DNA of 64,000 nt from Paraglaciecola arctica BSs20135 (GCF_000314995.1 NZ_BAEO01000055.1:248001-312000), one strand, 5' to 3'. Shown: positions 35,388-44,785, numbered from the stretch's first letter. Numbers and translations: made by a program. The notes: generated by a model from the letters alone, not told the origin.

Positions 35388-36092
35388 CTATTCCCACGCG
35401 TCTATTACAAACAAATAACCTTGACCCCAAATTGTTTTGATCCTGTAAGGATTGTTGGCATCATCGCCTAACTTTTTACGTAGCCTAGATACTATGATAT
35501 CCATGCTTCGGTCAAAACCGTCGTAATCTATGCCCCGTATAGCTTTGACTAACTCATTACGATTCACCACTTGCCCAGCTGATTGAGCCAAGTACCAAAG
35601 CACGTCAAATTCGTTAGTTGAAATAGCGACTTTTCGGCCATCTAGCAAAGTAGTGCGGGAGTGAGCGTCTAGCTGAAACTGCCCAAATTGAAGGCTGTCT
35701 TCGCTTTCTGGCGTCGATTGTTTTTGGTTGTTTACGCGTCTTAGCAGGGCTTTGACTCTCGACAACATGGCCCTAGGCTTAATAGGTTTAGTGACATAAT
35801 CATCTGCCCCAAGCTCTAAACCTAAGACTTCATCCATCTCTTGGTCTCGGGCCGTCATCATCAGAATAGGACCCTGATAAAAACCGCGCACCTCTCGGCA
35901 TACATCAAACCCGTCTTTTACGGGTAACATAATGTCTAACACCACTAAGTCAGGTTGATCCTCTCTAATTAATTCTACGGCAGCATCTCCTCTGTTAACT
36001 AAGGTCACTAGATAACCATGCTCGGTTAAATAGTCGCTAAACCATTCGGCCAGCGACATATCATCTTCCACCAGCATTATGTGTTGTTGCAT
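35388..36092 (-). CDS. RstA-like OmpR-family response regulator
   Basis: The 234-residue regulator has a receiver domain with the phosphorylation Asp in 'LVVLDIMLPVKDGFDVCREV' (about residue 52) and 'ADDYVTKPI', followed by a winged helix ('NRNELVKAIRGIDYDGFDRS', 'VSRLRKKLGDDANNPYRIKT'). The C-terminal half follows E. coli RstA closely. An upstream TTG would overlap the DUF3019 gene, so ATG at 36092 is used. It is transcribed with the kinase and probably with DUF3019 and MipA-like genes upstream. Confidence 0.9.
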   Translation of the reverse strand: MQQHIMLVEDDMSLAEWFSDYLTEHGYLVTLVNRGDAAVELIREDQPDLVVLDIMLPVKDGFDVCREVRGFYQGPILMMTARDQEMDEVLGLELGADDYVTKPIKPRAMLSRVKALLRRVNNQKQSTPESEDSLQFGQFQLDAHSRTTLLDGRKVAISTNEFDVLWYLAQSAGQVVNRNELVKAIRGIDYDGFDRSMDIIVSRLRKKLGDDANNPYRIKTIWGQGYLFVIDAWE

Positions 36093-36103
36093 TTTTTCGT
36101 TAA

Positions 36104-36553
36104 TCAAAATAACTTCCAACTCGATTTAGGGCGCTTAGAGGATTTGAATACCCAAGAAACTGTAATTTGTGTTTTAGACAGATCAATCTCCTGTTTTTCA
36201 GCGCGTAACACAAAGTCAGTACTTTGCGTTGACTGGAAATCCAAATTAAATGTTCCTTGTTCGGTATTTTGCCAGCATTTTAAAATATGCTTCGTTAAAA
36301 GGTTAATTAGGCAATAGTTTCCTTTTTGTGATTGGCGCCAACTAAAAACTACTTCTTGATAGCAGGTTTGTCCTTGCCGCAATGCAACGCAGCGTTCAGG
36401 TGTAACAAGCAACTCATTACTGTTTTGGTTGAATTCTGCAGAACGAGAATAGGTTGCCCATGTAAAAACCACTAATAATAGTGAGAAATAGCATAATAAA
36501 GTCGGCATGCGTTGTTTATGTTTTTTAGTTAGTATCATTAATCTGCTACTCAT
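36104..36553 (-). CDS. DUF3019 family exported protein
   Basis: The 149-residue product begins with a hydrophobic signal peptide (about residues 17-36, ending near 'SRS-AEF'). The mature part has the DUF3019 pattern 'LLVTPERCVALRQGQTCYQE' with paired cysteines, 'NYCLINLLTKHILKCW' with another pair and a C-terminal 'ITVSWVFKSSKR'. It probably folds as a small disulfide-bonded beta-sandwich in the periplasm. The family is often found beside a MipA-like porin and a two-component system, as here. Its start codon follows the MipA stop directly (TAA-ATG). Confidence 0.8.
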   Translation of the reverse strand: MSSRLMILTKKHKQRMPTLLCYFSLLLVVFTWATYSRSAEFNQNSNELLVTPERCVALRQGQTCYQEVVFSWRQSQKGNYCLINLLTKHILKCWQNTEQGTFNLDFQSTQSTDFVLRAEKQEIDLSKTQITVSWVFKSSKRPKSSWKLF

Positions 36554-37387
36554 TTAAAAAACGTAACTAATGCTGGTACTAATACCGATATAAAAATTTC
36601 TGCTTTTCGCAAACAAAGGACTATTATTTGACCCTAAACCTGCAGAGACTGTCGCGCGATAAATCCAGTGTTCACTTATTGGATAAGTGACACCTATGGA
36701 CGAATTGAATTTAACTGAGGCTTTACCTTCGTAGGCGCTAAAGTTTGTTCTATTGGCTTCTTCTTCGCTTACCCCGAAGAAATAATCTTCGAGCTTTGCA
36801 GTTGCGAAATTTAGCTCTGCTAGACCATGAAAGTTCCAATTTCGGTATTGCCAATTGCGTCCTATTAAGGCAGACGCAATGGTTGCTTGGCTTCTTCCAG
36901 ATATATCCTGTTTGAGTGAAAGTTGAATGATATTTTCGCCGTAGTTACCCGTTGCGCGAACACCGAGCGGCATACTACCTTCTCTTTTGTTAAGCCCCTC
37001 GAAAAGCCCCTCCTTGTCGTTGTCTTGGGTAATGCCATTACCGGTACCACCTAATACCACATCAAATGACCAGTTGTTGTGTTCATATGCATTGTAACCT
37101 ACGACAACTTCCTCGGAAGTCTCTCCGAAAAAATCTATGAAGAATCCATTCCAATTGTAACTGCCTGACGCATTTAGGCTTATACCAACACCTTTGCCAT
37201 CCTCGTCAGTCAAAGATGAACCCACCCAAACACCTGCACCAAGGCCTATTTCGAAGAAATTTTCAGGCTCGCTTTCTTGACTCGCATTGGTGCGCAATGT
37301 GCGAGCAATATCTGATGAATAAGCGAATGATGAAAATACGATTGTAAGGAGCGCAACCAGAGAGAGTGTCTTGATATCTATATACAA
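36554..37387 (-). CDS. MipA/OmpV family outer-membrane protein, copy 1
   Basis: The 277-residue protein has a signal peptide and a 12-strand-like beta-barrel pattern ending in aromatic Phe ('GISTSISYVF'), the outer-membrane assembly signal. Family members are MltA-interacting scaffolds or osmotically regulated porins. The longest frame starts at 37429, but TTG at 37387 is preceded by AAGGAAG at SD distance, lines up with the ATG of copy 2 and gives nearly the same length (277 against 278). It precedes the DUF3019, regulator and kinase genes on one strand. Confidence 0.85.
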   Translation of the reverse strand: MYIDIKTLSLVALLTIVFSSFAYSSDIARTLRTNASQESEPENFFEIGLGAGVWVGSSLTDEDGKGVGISLNASGSYNWNGFFIDFFGETSEEVVVGYNAYEHNNWSFDVVLGGTGNGITQDNDKEGLFEGLNKREGSMPLGVRATGNYGENIIQLSLKQDISGRSQATIASALIGRNWQYRNWNFHGLAELNFATAKLEDYFFGVSEEEANRTNFSAYEGKASVKFNSSIGVTYPISEHWIYRATVSAGLGSNNSPLFAKSRNFYIGISTSISYVF

Positions 37388-37647
37388 TCTGTTTACTTCC
37401 TTAATTTTAACACCCCAAAATATTGTCATAACTAAATATAAAAGGCGTATTAAGACGCCGCACCTGTATCAAAGTTTATTCTAGTTCAGCCCATTACAAC
37501 AACATTCTGAGCAAGGTAAAACCTGAACTATAAGGTGAAGTCAGGTCTTATATCTATCCCAATAAGGTAGTGTTCACTGAGATCGTCACTGAAGTAAATA
37601 GCCAGTTACCTATTTTCTACGCTCAACATAATTGTTTGTTGAATTAT

Positions 37648-38484
37648 TTAAAACTTATAGGTAATGCTTGCACCAATGCCAGTATAAAAGTCTCTTTTTT
37701 TGCTAAATAATGGGCTGTCATTTCTTCCAAAGTCAGAGCCTGCATAAGCAGTTGCTCGAAACTCCCAACTTTCTGAAATAAGGTATGTGGCACCCACTGA
37801 TGAATTAAAGTGTACAGACGCTTTACCGTCGTACGCTGCAAAGTTTGTTCTATTGGCTTCTTCTTCGCTCACACCCAGGAAATAATCTTCAAGCTTTTTA
37901 TCAGCTAAACTCAGACCTACTAGGCCATGAAAATTCCAATTTTGGTATTGCCAATTACGCCCTATTAAGGCAGATGCAATGGTTGCCTGGCTTCTGCCTG
38001 ATACATCATGTTTAAGGGAAAGTTGAATGATATTTTTGCCGTAGTAACCAGTAGCACGGCCACCGAGATAAAAACTCCCTTCTCTTTTGTTCAGACCATC
38101 GAAACGATCATCGGTGTCGTTAGTAATGCCATTGCCCGTCGCACCTAGTACTATATCAAATGACCAATTATTGTGATTATATGCGTTGTAACCTATAACG
38201 ACGTCCTCGGATGCCTCATTAAAAACATCAATGAAAAAACCATTCCAATTGTAACTGCCACTTAAGTTAACACTTAACCCTGCGCCTTTACCATCCTCGT
38301 CAGTCAAAGATGAACCCATTCCAACACCTGCACCAAGGCCTATTTCAAAGAAATTTTCAGGCTCAGTTTTTGGATCCGCATTAGTGCGCAATGTGCGTGC
38401 AATATCTGCAGAATAAACAAATGATGAAAACGAGACTGACAATATCGCAACAAGTGAGAGTTTTTTTATGGGGGAATAATGCAT
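37648..38484 (-). CDS. MipA/OmpV family outer-membrane protein, copy 2
   Basis: The 278-residue paralogue of copy 1 keeps the same signal peptide, 'DIARTLRTNA' after it, 'PENFFEIGLGAGV', 'EEEANRTNF' and the aromatic C-terminus ('GASITYKF'). AGGAA precedes the ATG at SD distance. It is separated from copy 1 by 260 bases, so it may have its own control. The tandem duplication next to a two-component system suggests the barrels respond to, or sense, the envelope signal. Confidence 0.88.
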   Translation of the reverse strand: MHYSPIKKLSLVAILSVSFSSFVYSADIARTLRTNADPKTEPENFFEIGLGAGVGMGSSLTDEDGKGAGLSVNLSGSYNWNGFFIDVFNEASEDVVIGYNAYNHNNWSFDIVLGATGNGITNDTDDRFDGLNKREGSFYLGGRATGYYGKNIIQLSLKHDVSGRSQATIASALIGRNWQYQNWNFHGLVGLSLADKKLEDYFLGVSEEEANRTNFAAYDGKASVHFNSSVGATYLISESWEFRATAYAGSDFGRNDSPLFSKKRDFYTGIGASITYKF

Positions 38485-38672
38485 GTTTATTTCCTAGTTA
38501 ATTGAATACCCATGCATTATGTGGTGGTTTTAACCAGCTTTACGTAACAAGATGCTGGCTTTGTAACAAAGTGTAGGGACAAGCAGCTAATAGCTTCGAG
38601 TCGCGAGCTACTAGCTATAAGAAACACACCGTAAACAGTAGACAGTTTGAAGTTAAACATAAATTTTTGCGA

Positions 38673-38712
38673 AGCTCAAAGCTCAAAGCTCAAAGCTCAA
38701 AGCTCAAAGCTA
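38673..38712. repeat. 7-bp tandem repeat at the 3' end of the acyltransferase gene
   Basis: AGCTCAA is repeated five full times (38673-38707), followed by AGCTA. It abuts and runs into the stop codon of the acyltransferase gene (38710-38712), so slippage would chiefly alter the 3' untranslated region. Upstream at about 38590-38625 lies imperfect AGCT-rich sequence of the same style. Confidence 0.85.
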
Positions 38713-40443
38713 GTTTTTGTATGCCTGCCAACCCTCACCCATATATAACTTCAATAATTTCTCTGGTGCATTAGGCAAATCCACACTGAGCAATAATCCA
38801 GGTGTATCGTTAAAATTTTTATCTATGCCCAAACAATGAAAAATCGCGCCTAGTTTGTTGTAGTGTTTGAGCAGGATGGGCACGTCTTTACCATCTGCTT
38901 CAATACCTTTAAGTAAGGCATTCACATGCTTTTTTAGCCCATGTTGTTTAGCAAAATCCTGTAATTCAGGGTGTAACTGATGTTCAAACGGAGCTATTGG
39001 TGCCACTTTGTCAGTGGGCGTCACCATAGCTTGTTGGATAATAGCTGCACTGCGTACATCATATAATTTGCTAATAGAGACTGTGCCATACAAGGTCCGA
39101 TATTGAGGGTATTGGCAAACAAAGGCGCCAATCCCACGCCACAACAAAAACAAACCTTGGAAGCTACGTTGGTATTCAGGGATTAAAAATGAACGTCCCA
39201 TTTCTAAGCAGGGTTGTTTGCGATTCACAAAGTCAGGGCTAAAATCAAACATGCGCTGTAAATACAGGTTTTCTAAATTACCGTCGGCTAATAATTTGTC
39301 GGTTTGTCCCATGCGGTATGCGCCGATTATTTGCCCTGTGTGGGTTTTTATAACAAATAGGTGAGTGTAGGTGGCGTCGAAGTGATCGGTATCTAGTGCT
39401 TCACCACTGCCTTCGTTATGTTCACGAAAAACCATTTCCCGTAAACGGGCGATTTCATTCACTGTATTTGGCATTTGATTTTGATAACCAAAGTACACCG
39501 ACAGATCTTTGTGATCGAATAAGTGTTGCTCACTAGGAAGTTGCTGTACTTCTTGTAATATCAGGCTACCACTGGTTTCAATTGCGAGTGGTTGTAATTG
39601 AGCAACAGGATCAGCAGGCCAAGCTTTTTGCCAAGCAGGATCAAGCAAATAACTCTGTGCTCTAAACAATTCAGTTTGTTTGCCTGTATCTATGCCCTTT
39701 GCATAGTGTTTAATGGCGATTGCTTCACCTGCAGTCACAGTTATCTTAGCGTTGCGTTTGTTGACCAGTTCACGGGGTAACATCAAGATCCGGAATCGAA
39801 AATAAATCCGCCCTAAACGATAAAACAAGGAGCTATTTAAGCCACTCACAAATATAGGTAAATAGTGCGCGTTTGTGCGGTTGGCGATGCTGGCAATCAA
39901 TCTATTCCAACTATGGTCAGCAATGCGCCGCGTGTCTTTATGAAAATAGCTGACACGTCCAGCGGGAAAAAGAAGTAAGGCTCCACCGGTTTTCACATGT
40001 TTAAGACAAGTACGGATGGATGGTGCATTTCTCGGATCTTTTTCTGATAGTGGGTTGGTATAAATAAAATAGTCTTCAAGCTCGGGAAATATCTTTAACC
40101 CTTGGTTGGCCATCACTTTGATATCGGGGCGTACTTGTTCAATGGCCCAGGCTAAAAACACCCCTTCGATACCACCAAAAGGATGATTACTGGCGATTAC
40201 CAGTGGGCCCGTTTTAGGGATTTTAGCTTGTAACTCTTCAAGGCCTAACAATTGAATATTGAGCCCTTCTAATAGGCTTTTCGCGAAGCTTGTTTTGTCT
40301 AAACCGTGTAGGTTGTTTTCGCGATACAGACCATCTAACTTGTTGATAGCAAGAACTCGGTCTAATAATTTGACGATGATTTTTGTAAAAAAGTTCTTTT
40401 TATCATCAGGGATAACATTTAGCAGGCTGATGGCTGCAGGCAT
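38710..40443 (-). CDS. Bifunctional acyltransferase, OlsF-like (PlsC domain plus OlsB-type domain)
   Basis: The 577-residue protein has an N-terminal PlsC-like lysophospholipid acyltransferase ('VIASNHPFGGIEGVFLAW', the N-H-x-F-x-x form of the HX4D motif; 'LLFPAGRVSYFHKD') and a C-terminal OlsB/hemolysin-like acyl-ACP N-acyltransferase ('RLREMVFREHNEGSGEALD', 'MGRSFLIPEYQRSFQGLFLL'). This domain order is that of OlsF, which makes ornithine lipid in some proteobacteria. A glycine or other amino-acid lipid is also possible. The upstream start is TTG; ATG at 40443 is preferred. The HX4D Asp appears replaced by Glu (residue assignment by eye). Confidence 0.75.
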   Translation of the reverse strand: MPAAISLLNVIPDDKKNFFTKIIVKLLDRVLAINKLDGLYRENNLHGLDKTSFAKSLLEGLNIQLLGLEELQAKIPKTGPLVIASNHPFGGIEGVFLAWAIEQVRPDIKVMANQGLKIFPELEDYFIYTNPLSEKDPRNAPSIRTCLKHVKTGGALLLFPAGRVSYFHKDTRRIADHSWNRLIASIANRTNAHYLPIFVSGLNSSLFYRLGRIYFRFRILMLPRELVNKRNAKITVTAGEAIAIKHYAKGIDTGKQTELFRAQSYLLDPAWQKAWPADPVAQLQPLAIETSGSLILQEVQQLPSEQHLFDHKDLSVYFGYQNQMPNTVNEIARLREMVFREHNEGSGEALDTDHFDATYTHLFVIKTHTGQIIGAYRMGQTDKLLADGNLENLYLQRMFDFSPDFVNRKQPCLEMGRSFLIPEYQRSFQGLFLLWRGIGAFVCQYPQYRTLYGTVSISKLYDVRSAAIIQQAMVTPTDKVAPIAPFEHQLHPELQDFAKQHGLKKHVNALLKGIEADGKDVPILLKHYNKLGAIFHCLGIDKNFNDTPGLLLSVDLPNAPEKLLKLYMGEGWQAYKN

Positions 40444-40650
40444 AAAACAATTCCACAAAATAGATGAATAATTTAGGTCGGTAATAGTGCGTTAATTTAT
40501 TAAAAAATTCAGCAACTTCTTGTTCGAAGGGGCGTATTTTGTTGGCATAAAAATAAATGTTTCTAGAGTCTTAGTTTTTGAATGCTAATTTGAGGCATAA
40601 TAGGCACCTAGTTTAATTGGTTTTTTATTGAATATTCCAGCAGGACAAAG

Positions 40651-41682
40651 ATGCAACAGATTACTATCACTACACCAGACGATTGGCATTTACATTTTAG
40701 AGACGGCGATATGCTTGGCGAAACCGTACCTGCTACTGCTAGGTGTTTTGCTAGGGCGATTGTAATGCCTAATCTAGTGCCTCCTGTGGTAAATGCTAAG
40801 TTAGCCAATGAGTACAAAGGGCGAATTTTAGCGGCCCGACCGCAAGGCAGCAATTTTCAGCCTTTGATGACCTTGTATTTAACGAATCAAACATCTACCC
40901 AAGATATCATTGATGCTAAGCAAGCTGGTGTGGTGGCGGCCAAGTTATATCCTGCCGGCGCGACGACTAATTCGGCACAAGCGGTAAGTGGTATTGAAGC
41001 CTTGTACCCAGTGTTCGAAGAAATGCAAAAGCAAGGTTTGTTGTTATTAGTGCACGGTGAAGTCACAGAAAGTCATGTGGATATTTTTGATCGGGAAAAG
41101 ATATTTATTGATCAATATATGGCTAAAATTGTACAGGCATTTCCTGAATTAAAAGTGGTGTTTGAGCATATTACAACTAGTGAAGCAGCTGACTTTGTTC
41201 TAAGTAGTGCTAATAATGTCGCAGCCACTATTACCCCGCAACATTTATTGTTAAACCGTAATGATTTGCTGGTAGGTGGAGTTAAACCACACAACTATTG
41301 TTTACCGGTATTAAAGCGCAGTACACACCAACAAGCTTTGCGTAAAGTGGTAGCCAGTGGTTCAAAACAATTTTTCTTAGGTACAGACTCAGCACCTCAT
41401 GCTAAACATGCCAAAGAAAATGCTTGTGGTTGTGCTGGCTGTTATAGTGCGTGGAGTGCTTTGGAACTTTATACTCAGGTTTTTGATGAACTAGGTGTTT
41501 TGGACAAATTAGAAGGGTTTGCTAGTTTCCACGGCGCTGATTTTTATGGTCTGCCTCGTAACTCGAGTAATTTGACCTTGGTTAAACAGAGTTGGACTGT
41601 ACCAGATTCTGTTACTTTGCCTAATGGTGAAGCCATTGTGCCATTTTTTGCAGGGCAAACAGTTGATTGGAAAATAGCGTAA
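40651..41682 (+). CDS. pyrC: Dihydroorotase, class II
   Basis: PyrC closes carbamoyl-aspartate to dihydroorotate in pyrimidine synthesis. The 343-residue length is typical of class II. Metal ligands are visible: H-x-H in '[10 protein letters not shown]' (residues 12-14), the carboxylated Lys in '[14 protein letters not shown]' (about 98), His in 'LLLVHGEV' and 'VVFEHITT', and Asp in 'FLGTDSAPH' (about 248). The '[13 protein letters not shown]' cysteine-rich turn is normal for the family. AGGA lies before the ATG. Confidence 0.97.
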   Translation: MQQITITTPDDWHLHFRDGDMLGETVPATARCFARAIVMPNLVPPVVNAKLANEYKGRILAARPQGSNFQPLMTLYLTNQTSTQDIIDAKQAGVVAAKLYPAGATTNSAQAVSGIEALYPVFEEMQKQGLLLLVHGEVTESHVDIFDREKIFIDQYMAKIVQAFPELKVVFEHITTSEAADFVLSSANNVAATITPQHLLLNRNDLLVGGVKPHNYCLPVLKRSTHQQALRKVVASGSKQFFLGTDSAPHAKHAKENACGCAGCYSAWSALELYTQVFDELGVLDKLEGFASFHGADFYGLPRNSSNLTLVKQSWTVPDSVTLPNGEAIVPFFAGQTVDWKIA

Positions 41683-41730
41683 GGTAATCACTGCGCAATT
41701 TTCAACACACTCTTTTATGGTGATATAAAT

Positions 41731-42537
41731 TTGTATTTATTACATTTGCGAAGCTTGACTATATTAATTGTTTTCTGCTGGGTGGCGGCAGTTATTAAGC
41801 CTGTTTGGGCAAATGAAATGGGTCCTTTAAATAAAAAGCTTCGCTTGGCCGTTATCTATATTCAAGAACCCCCCTATATTTATAGCGATGATAATTCTGG
41901 ATATGTGGGGGTTTTACCTAAACTAGCGCAAGCTTTAAGTCGCGAATTAGAGCTTGAATTAACTTATTTACCTACACCACGAAAAGACTTAGAAAAATCA
42001 GTGATAGAAGGTCGAGCTGATATGACATGGTTATCTCCCAATTGGGTGGGGGCCGAAGATTCGCTGTTGTTTTCAGATCCGGTTCTATTACATCGGGAAT
42101 TTTTGTATAGTTTTTCACCTTTTAATGAAGGCGATGGTCCCAGAGGTTGGTTGCAAGATAAAACTGTCTGTATCCGTCAAGATTATGCATATCCTAATCT
42201 AATTCCCTATTTCGACAGCGGTGTAGCTCAAGGTTTAAGGGTGTCTAGTCAAGTATCATTGGTTAAGTTATTTCAAAAAGGCCGTTGTGATGTGCTTTAT
42301 ATGAATGAGCTTAGAGCTGCGTGGATGATAAATAAACTAGGTATTAAACGTAAAGTGTGGCGCTCTGAGTTTCCTATCGAGGAGGCGAAGTTATCTTTTG
42401 CGTTTAGTCAAAAATGGCAAACAAAAATGACTTTAATTAATCAAGCTGTAGCCAAAATAAAAAGCTCCGGTGAATTGAGCCGCATAGTGGAATCCAGTAT
42501 AGATCCGATAATTCTTTCTAACCTTTCAATCGAGTAA
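41731..42537 (+). CDS. Periplasmic solute-binding protein, family 3-like
   Basis: The 268-residue product has a signal peptide ('LTILIVFCWVAAVIKPVWA') and a single SBP_bac_3 type domain: 'LRLAVIYIQEPPYIYSDDN', 'GVLPKLAQALSRELEL', 'VIEGRADMTW', 'KTVCIRQDYAYPNL'. The start is TTG at 41731 with GGTGAT at SD spacing. There is no transporter gene nearby, so it may be a free-standing sensor or binding protein; many such orphan proteins occur in Alteromonadales. The ligand is unknown. Confidence 0.75.
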   Translation: MYLLHLRSLTILIVFCWVAAVIKPVWANEMGPLNKKLRLAVIYIQEPPYIYSDDNSGYVGVLPKLAQALSRELELELTYLPTPRKDLEKSVIEGRADMTWLSPNWVGAEDSLLFSDPVLLHREFLYSFSPFNEGDGPRGWLQDKTVCIRQDYAYPNLIPYFDSGVAQGLRVSSQVSLVKLFQKGRCDVLYMNELRAAWMINKLGIKRKVWRSEFPIEEAKLSFAFSQKWQTKMTLINQAVAKIKSSGELSRIVESSIDPIILSNLSIE

Positions 42538-42634
42538 GTTTGATTGATAGTTTGCCATGCATATTTATAACTTGCCCTTGCCCCTGTTTATGAAAGATAA
42601 ATAACACCTTCATTATTTTATTAAGAGAATCAAT

Positions 42635-43324
42635 ATGAGCGAACTCGTTAGCTGTCAAATTGAAAACCAAGTAGCCACTATTACAATGCAAAATGGCAAA
42701 GTGAACGCCATTTCACATCAAGTGATAGACGAACTTAATCAAGCACTCGACCAGGCAGAACAAGCGCAAGCAGTTGTAGTACTAACAGGACAAGCAGGCA
42801 TGTTTTCTGGTGGTTATGATTTAAAAGTCATGAAAGAGAGCATGAGTTCGGCTATGGCTTTAGTCGAAAAAGGTACAACACTCACAAGGCGCATGTTGTC
42901 GTTTCCTTATCCTGTTTTGGTGGCGTGTAGCGGCCATGCTATAGCGAAAGGAGCCTTTTTGTTGCTGGCAGCGGATTATCGCATTGGTGTTGATGGTGCA
43001 TTTAAAATTGGTTTAAATGAAGTCGCAATAGGTATGACTATGCACCATGGTGGTGTAGAATTAGCCCGCGGTCGATTGGCACCTGTATTTTTTAACCGTT
43101 CAGTGATTTTAGCTGAAATGGTCTCTCCGAAAGAAGCGGTCACCGCTGGATTTTTAGATAAGGTCGTTAGCGAAGCAGAATTTGTACCTACGGTTCAAGC
43201 AATTGCACATGCTATGACAAAATTAGATATGAAAGCCCATCACCAAACAAAATTAAAAGCACGAGCAGAATTATTGCAAGTGCTCGACGAAAGTATCGAA
43301 AAAGACCGTCATAGTAGCCTTTAA
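42635..43324 (+). CDS. Crotonase/enoyl-CoA hydratase family protein
   Basis: The 229-residue protein has the crotonase fold: oxyanion-hole strands 'GQAGMFSGGYDLKVM' (about 52-66) and 'GHAIAKGAFLLLAADYRIG' (about 104-122), and a potential catalytic Glu in 'GLNEVAIGMTMHH' (about residue 130). 'AKGAF' replaces the usual 'AGGG', and the usual first Glu of hydratases is not at its normal place, so the reaction may not be simple hydration. It is shorter than a typical 260-residue hydratase. It ends 34 bases before dbpA, and the two may be co-transcribed. Confidence 0.85.
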   Translation: MSELVSCQIENQVATITMQNGKVNAISHQVIDELNQALDQAEQAQAVVVLTGQAGMFSGGYDLKVMKESMSSAMALVEKGTTLTRRMLSFPYPVLVACSGHAIAKGAFLLLAADYRIGVDGAFKIGLNEVAIGMTMHHGGVELARGRLAPVFFNRSVILAEMVSPKEAVTAGFLDKVVSEAEFVPTVQAIAHAMTKLDMKAHHQTKLKARAELLQVLDESIEKDRHSSL

Positions 43325-43358
43325 AGCTGATTGACCGGCCTAACAAATAGAGAATGTT

Positions 43359-44738
43359 TTGAATAAAGAATTTGCTTCACTGGGTTTAAAAAACGCCTTG
43401 CTTGAAAACTTGGAATCCATGGGTTTCACAGAAATGACCGACATCCAAGCTATGAGCTTGCCAGCCATTATTGCCGGCAAAGATGTAGTCGGCAAAGCCA
43501 AAACCGGTAGCGGAAAAACCGCGGCTTTTGGTTTAGGTTTATTACATAACCTCAAAGTGAAGCGATTTCGAGTTCAAGCATTGGTTATGTGTCCTACCCG
43601 TGAACTGGCGGAACAAGTGGCGCTAGAAATCCGTAAGTTAGGCCGTGGTATTCATAATATTAAAGTATTAACTTTGTGTGGTGGCACACCTTTAGGTCCA
43701 CAAATTGGCTCTTTAGAACATGGCGCACATATTATTGTGGGTACGCCTGGTCGCATCATGGACCATTTGTTTCGCGGTCGCCTAGACTTAAGCGAAGTGA
43801 ATACCTTAGTACTCGACGAAGCCGATCGTATGTTAGATATGGGGTTTGAAGTAGAAATGGCCAAAGTGATTGACGCTGTGCCACTAGACAGACAAACCTT
43901 GTTGTTTTCTGCCACTTACCCTGATTCTATTGCGCAGATAAGTAGAGATGTGCAGCGCAATCCTCTTGAAGTTAGTGTTGAAGCCACCCACGAAACCACT
44001 AGTATTGAACAGCTGTTTTTTGAAGTAGAAGAGCCCCATCGTATTAAAGCGGTGGCAGCGATGTTAAGTCACTACCAGGCCGAATCAGCCATAGTATTTT
44101 GTAATACCAAAATTGCCTGTCAGGAAGTCGCAGACGAACTCACTAAATTGGGCGTGTCTGTATTAGCTTTACATGGTGATTTAGAACAGCGCGACAGAAC
44201 TGAAGTATTAACCCGTTTTTCTAATCGTAGTGTATCTGTGTTGGTTGCCACTGACGTTGCTTCTCGAGGGCTGGATATCAAAGAAGTGAATGCTGTCATT
44301 AGTTATCAAATCACCCCAGATCCTGAAGTACATATTCACCGTATCGGCCGAACGGGTCGTGCTGATGCTAAAGGTTTGGCGCTGACCTTGTGTACAAAAA
44401 AAGAAATGCCACGGGCCAATGCCATTGAAGATTATCAAAAAGCGAAAATTAAATGGACAGGCATTCAAGCGCTGCGTTTTCACGCTAATCGTTTAATCCA
44501 ACCTGAATATTCAACCATATGCATAGACGGCGGCAAAAAAAGCAAAATTCGCCCTGGTGATATTTTAGGTGCGTTAACCAAAGACGCAGATATTGCCGGT
44601 GATGATATAGGAAAGATAAACGTGACAGCGACTCATTCTTATGTGGCAGTCAAAACCCGCAGCATTAAGCGCGCTCTTAAACAAGTTAACGAAGGTAAAT
44701 TAAAAGGGCGTAAGTTTAAGGCCAGGAAATTAAGCTAG
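43359..44738 (+). CDS. dbpA: ATP-dependent RNA helicase DbpA
   Basis: DbpA is a DEAD-box helicase acting on 23S rRNA hairpin 92 in large-subunit assembly. The 459-residue protein has Walker A 'AKTGSGKT' (about residue 48), 'PTRELAEQV', the DEAD box in 'LVLDEADRML' (about 150), 'SAT' and 'HRIGRTGRAD'. The C-terminal RNA-binding domain is the specific DbpA one: 'ICIDGGKKSKIRPGDILGAL' and 'DIGKINV'. The start is TTG at 43359, overlapping the stop of a two-codon ATG-TTT-TGA frame at 43354-43362. Confidence 0.96.
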   Translation: MNKEFASLGLKNALLENLESMGFTEMTDIQAMSLPAIIAGKDVVGKAKTGSGKTAAFGLGLLHNLKVKRFRVQALVMCPTRELAEQVALEIRKLGRGIHNIKVLTLCGGTPLGPQIGSLEHGAHIIVGTPGRIMDHLFRGRLDLSEVNTLVLDEADRMLDMGFEVEMAKVIDAVPLDRQTLLFSATYPDSIAQISRDVQRNPLEVSVEATHETTSIEQLFFEVEEPHRIKAVAAMLSHYQAESAIVFCNTKIACQEVADELTKLGVSVLALHGDLEQRDRTEVLTRFSNRSVSVLVATDVASRGLDIKEVNAVISYQITPDPEVHIHRIGRTGRADAKGLALTLCTKKEMPRANAIEDYQKAKIKWTGIQALRFHANRLIQPEYSTICIDGGKKSKIRPGDILGALTKDADIAGDDIGKINVTATHSYVAVKTRSIKRALKQVNEGKLKGRKFKARKLS

Positions 44739-44785
44739 ATAAGATTGTATGCTAAGAGCGAAATGATAAAAGCGAAAGGAATTCT

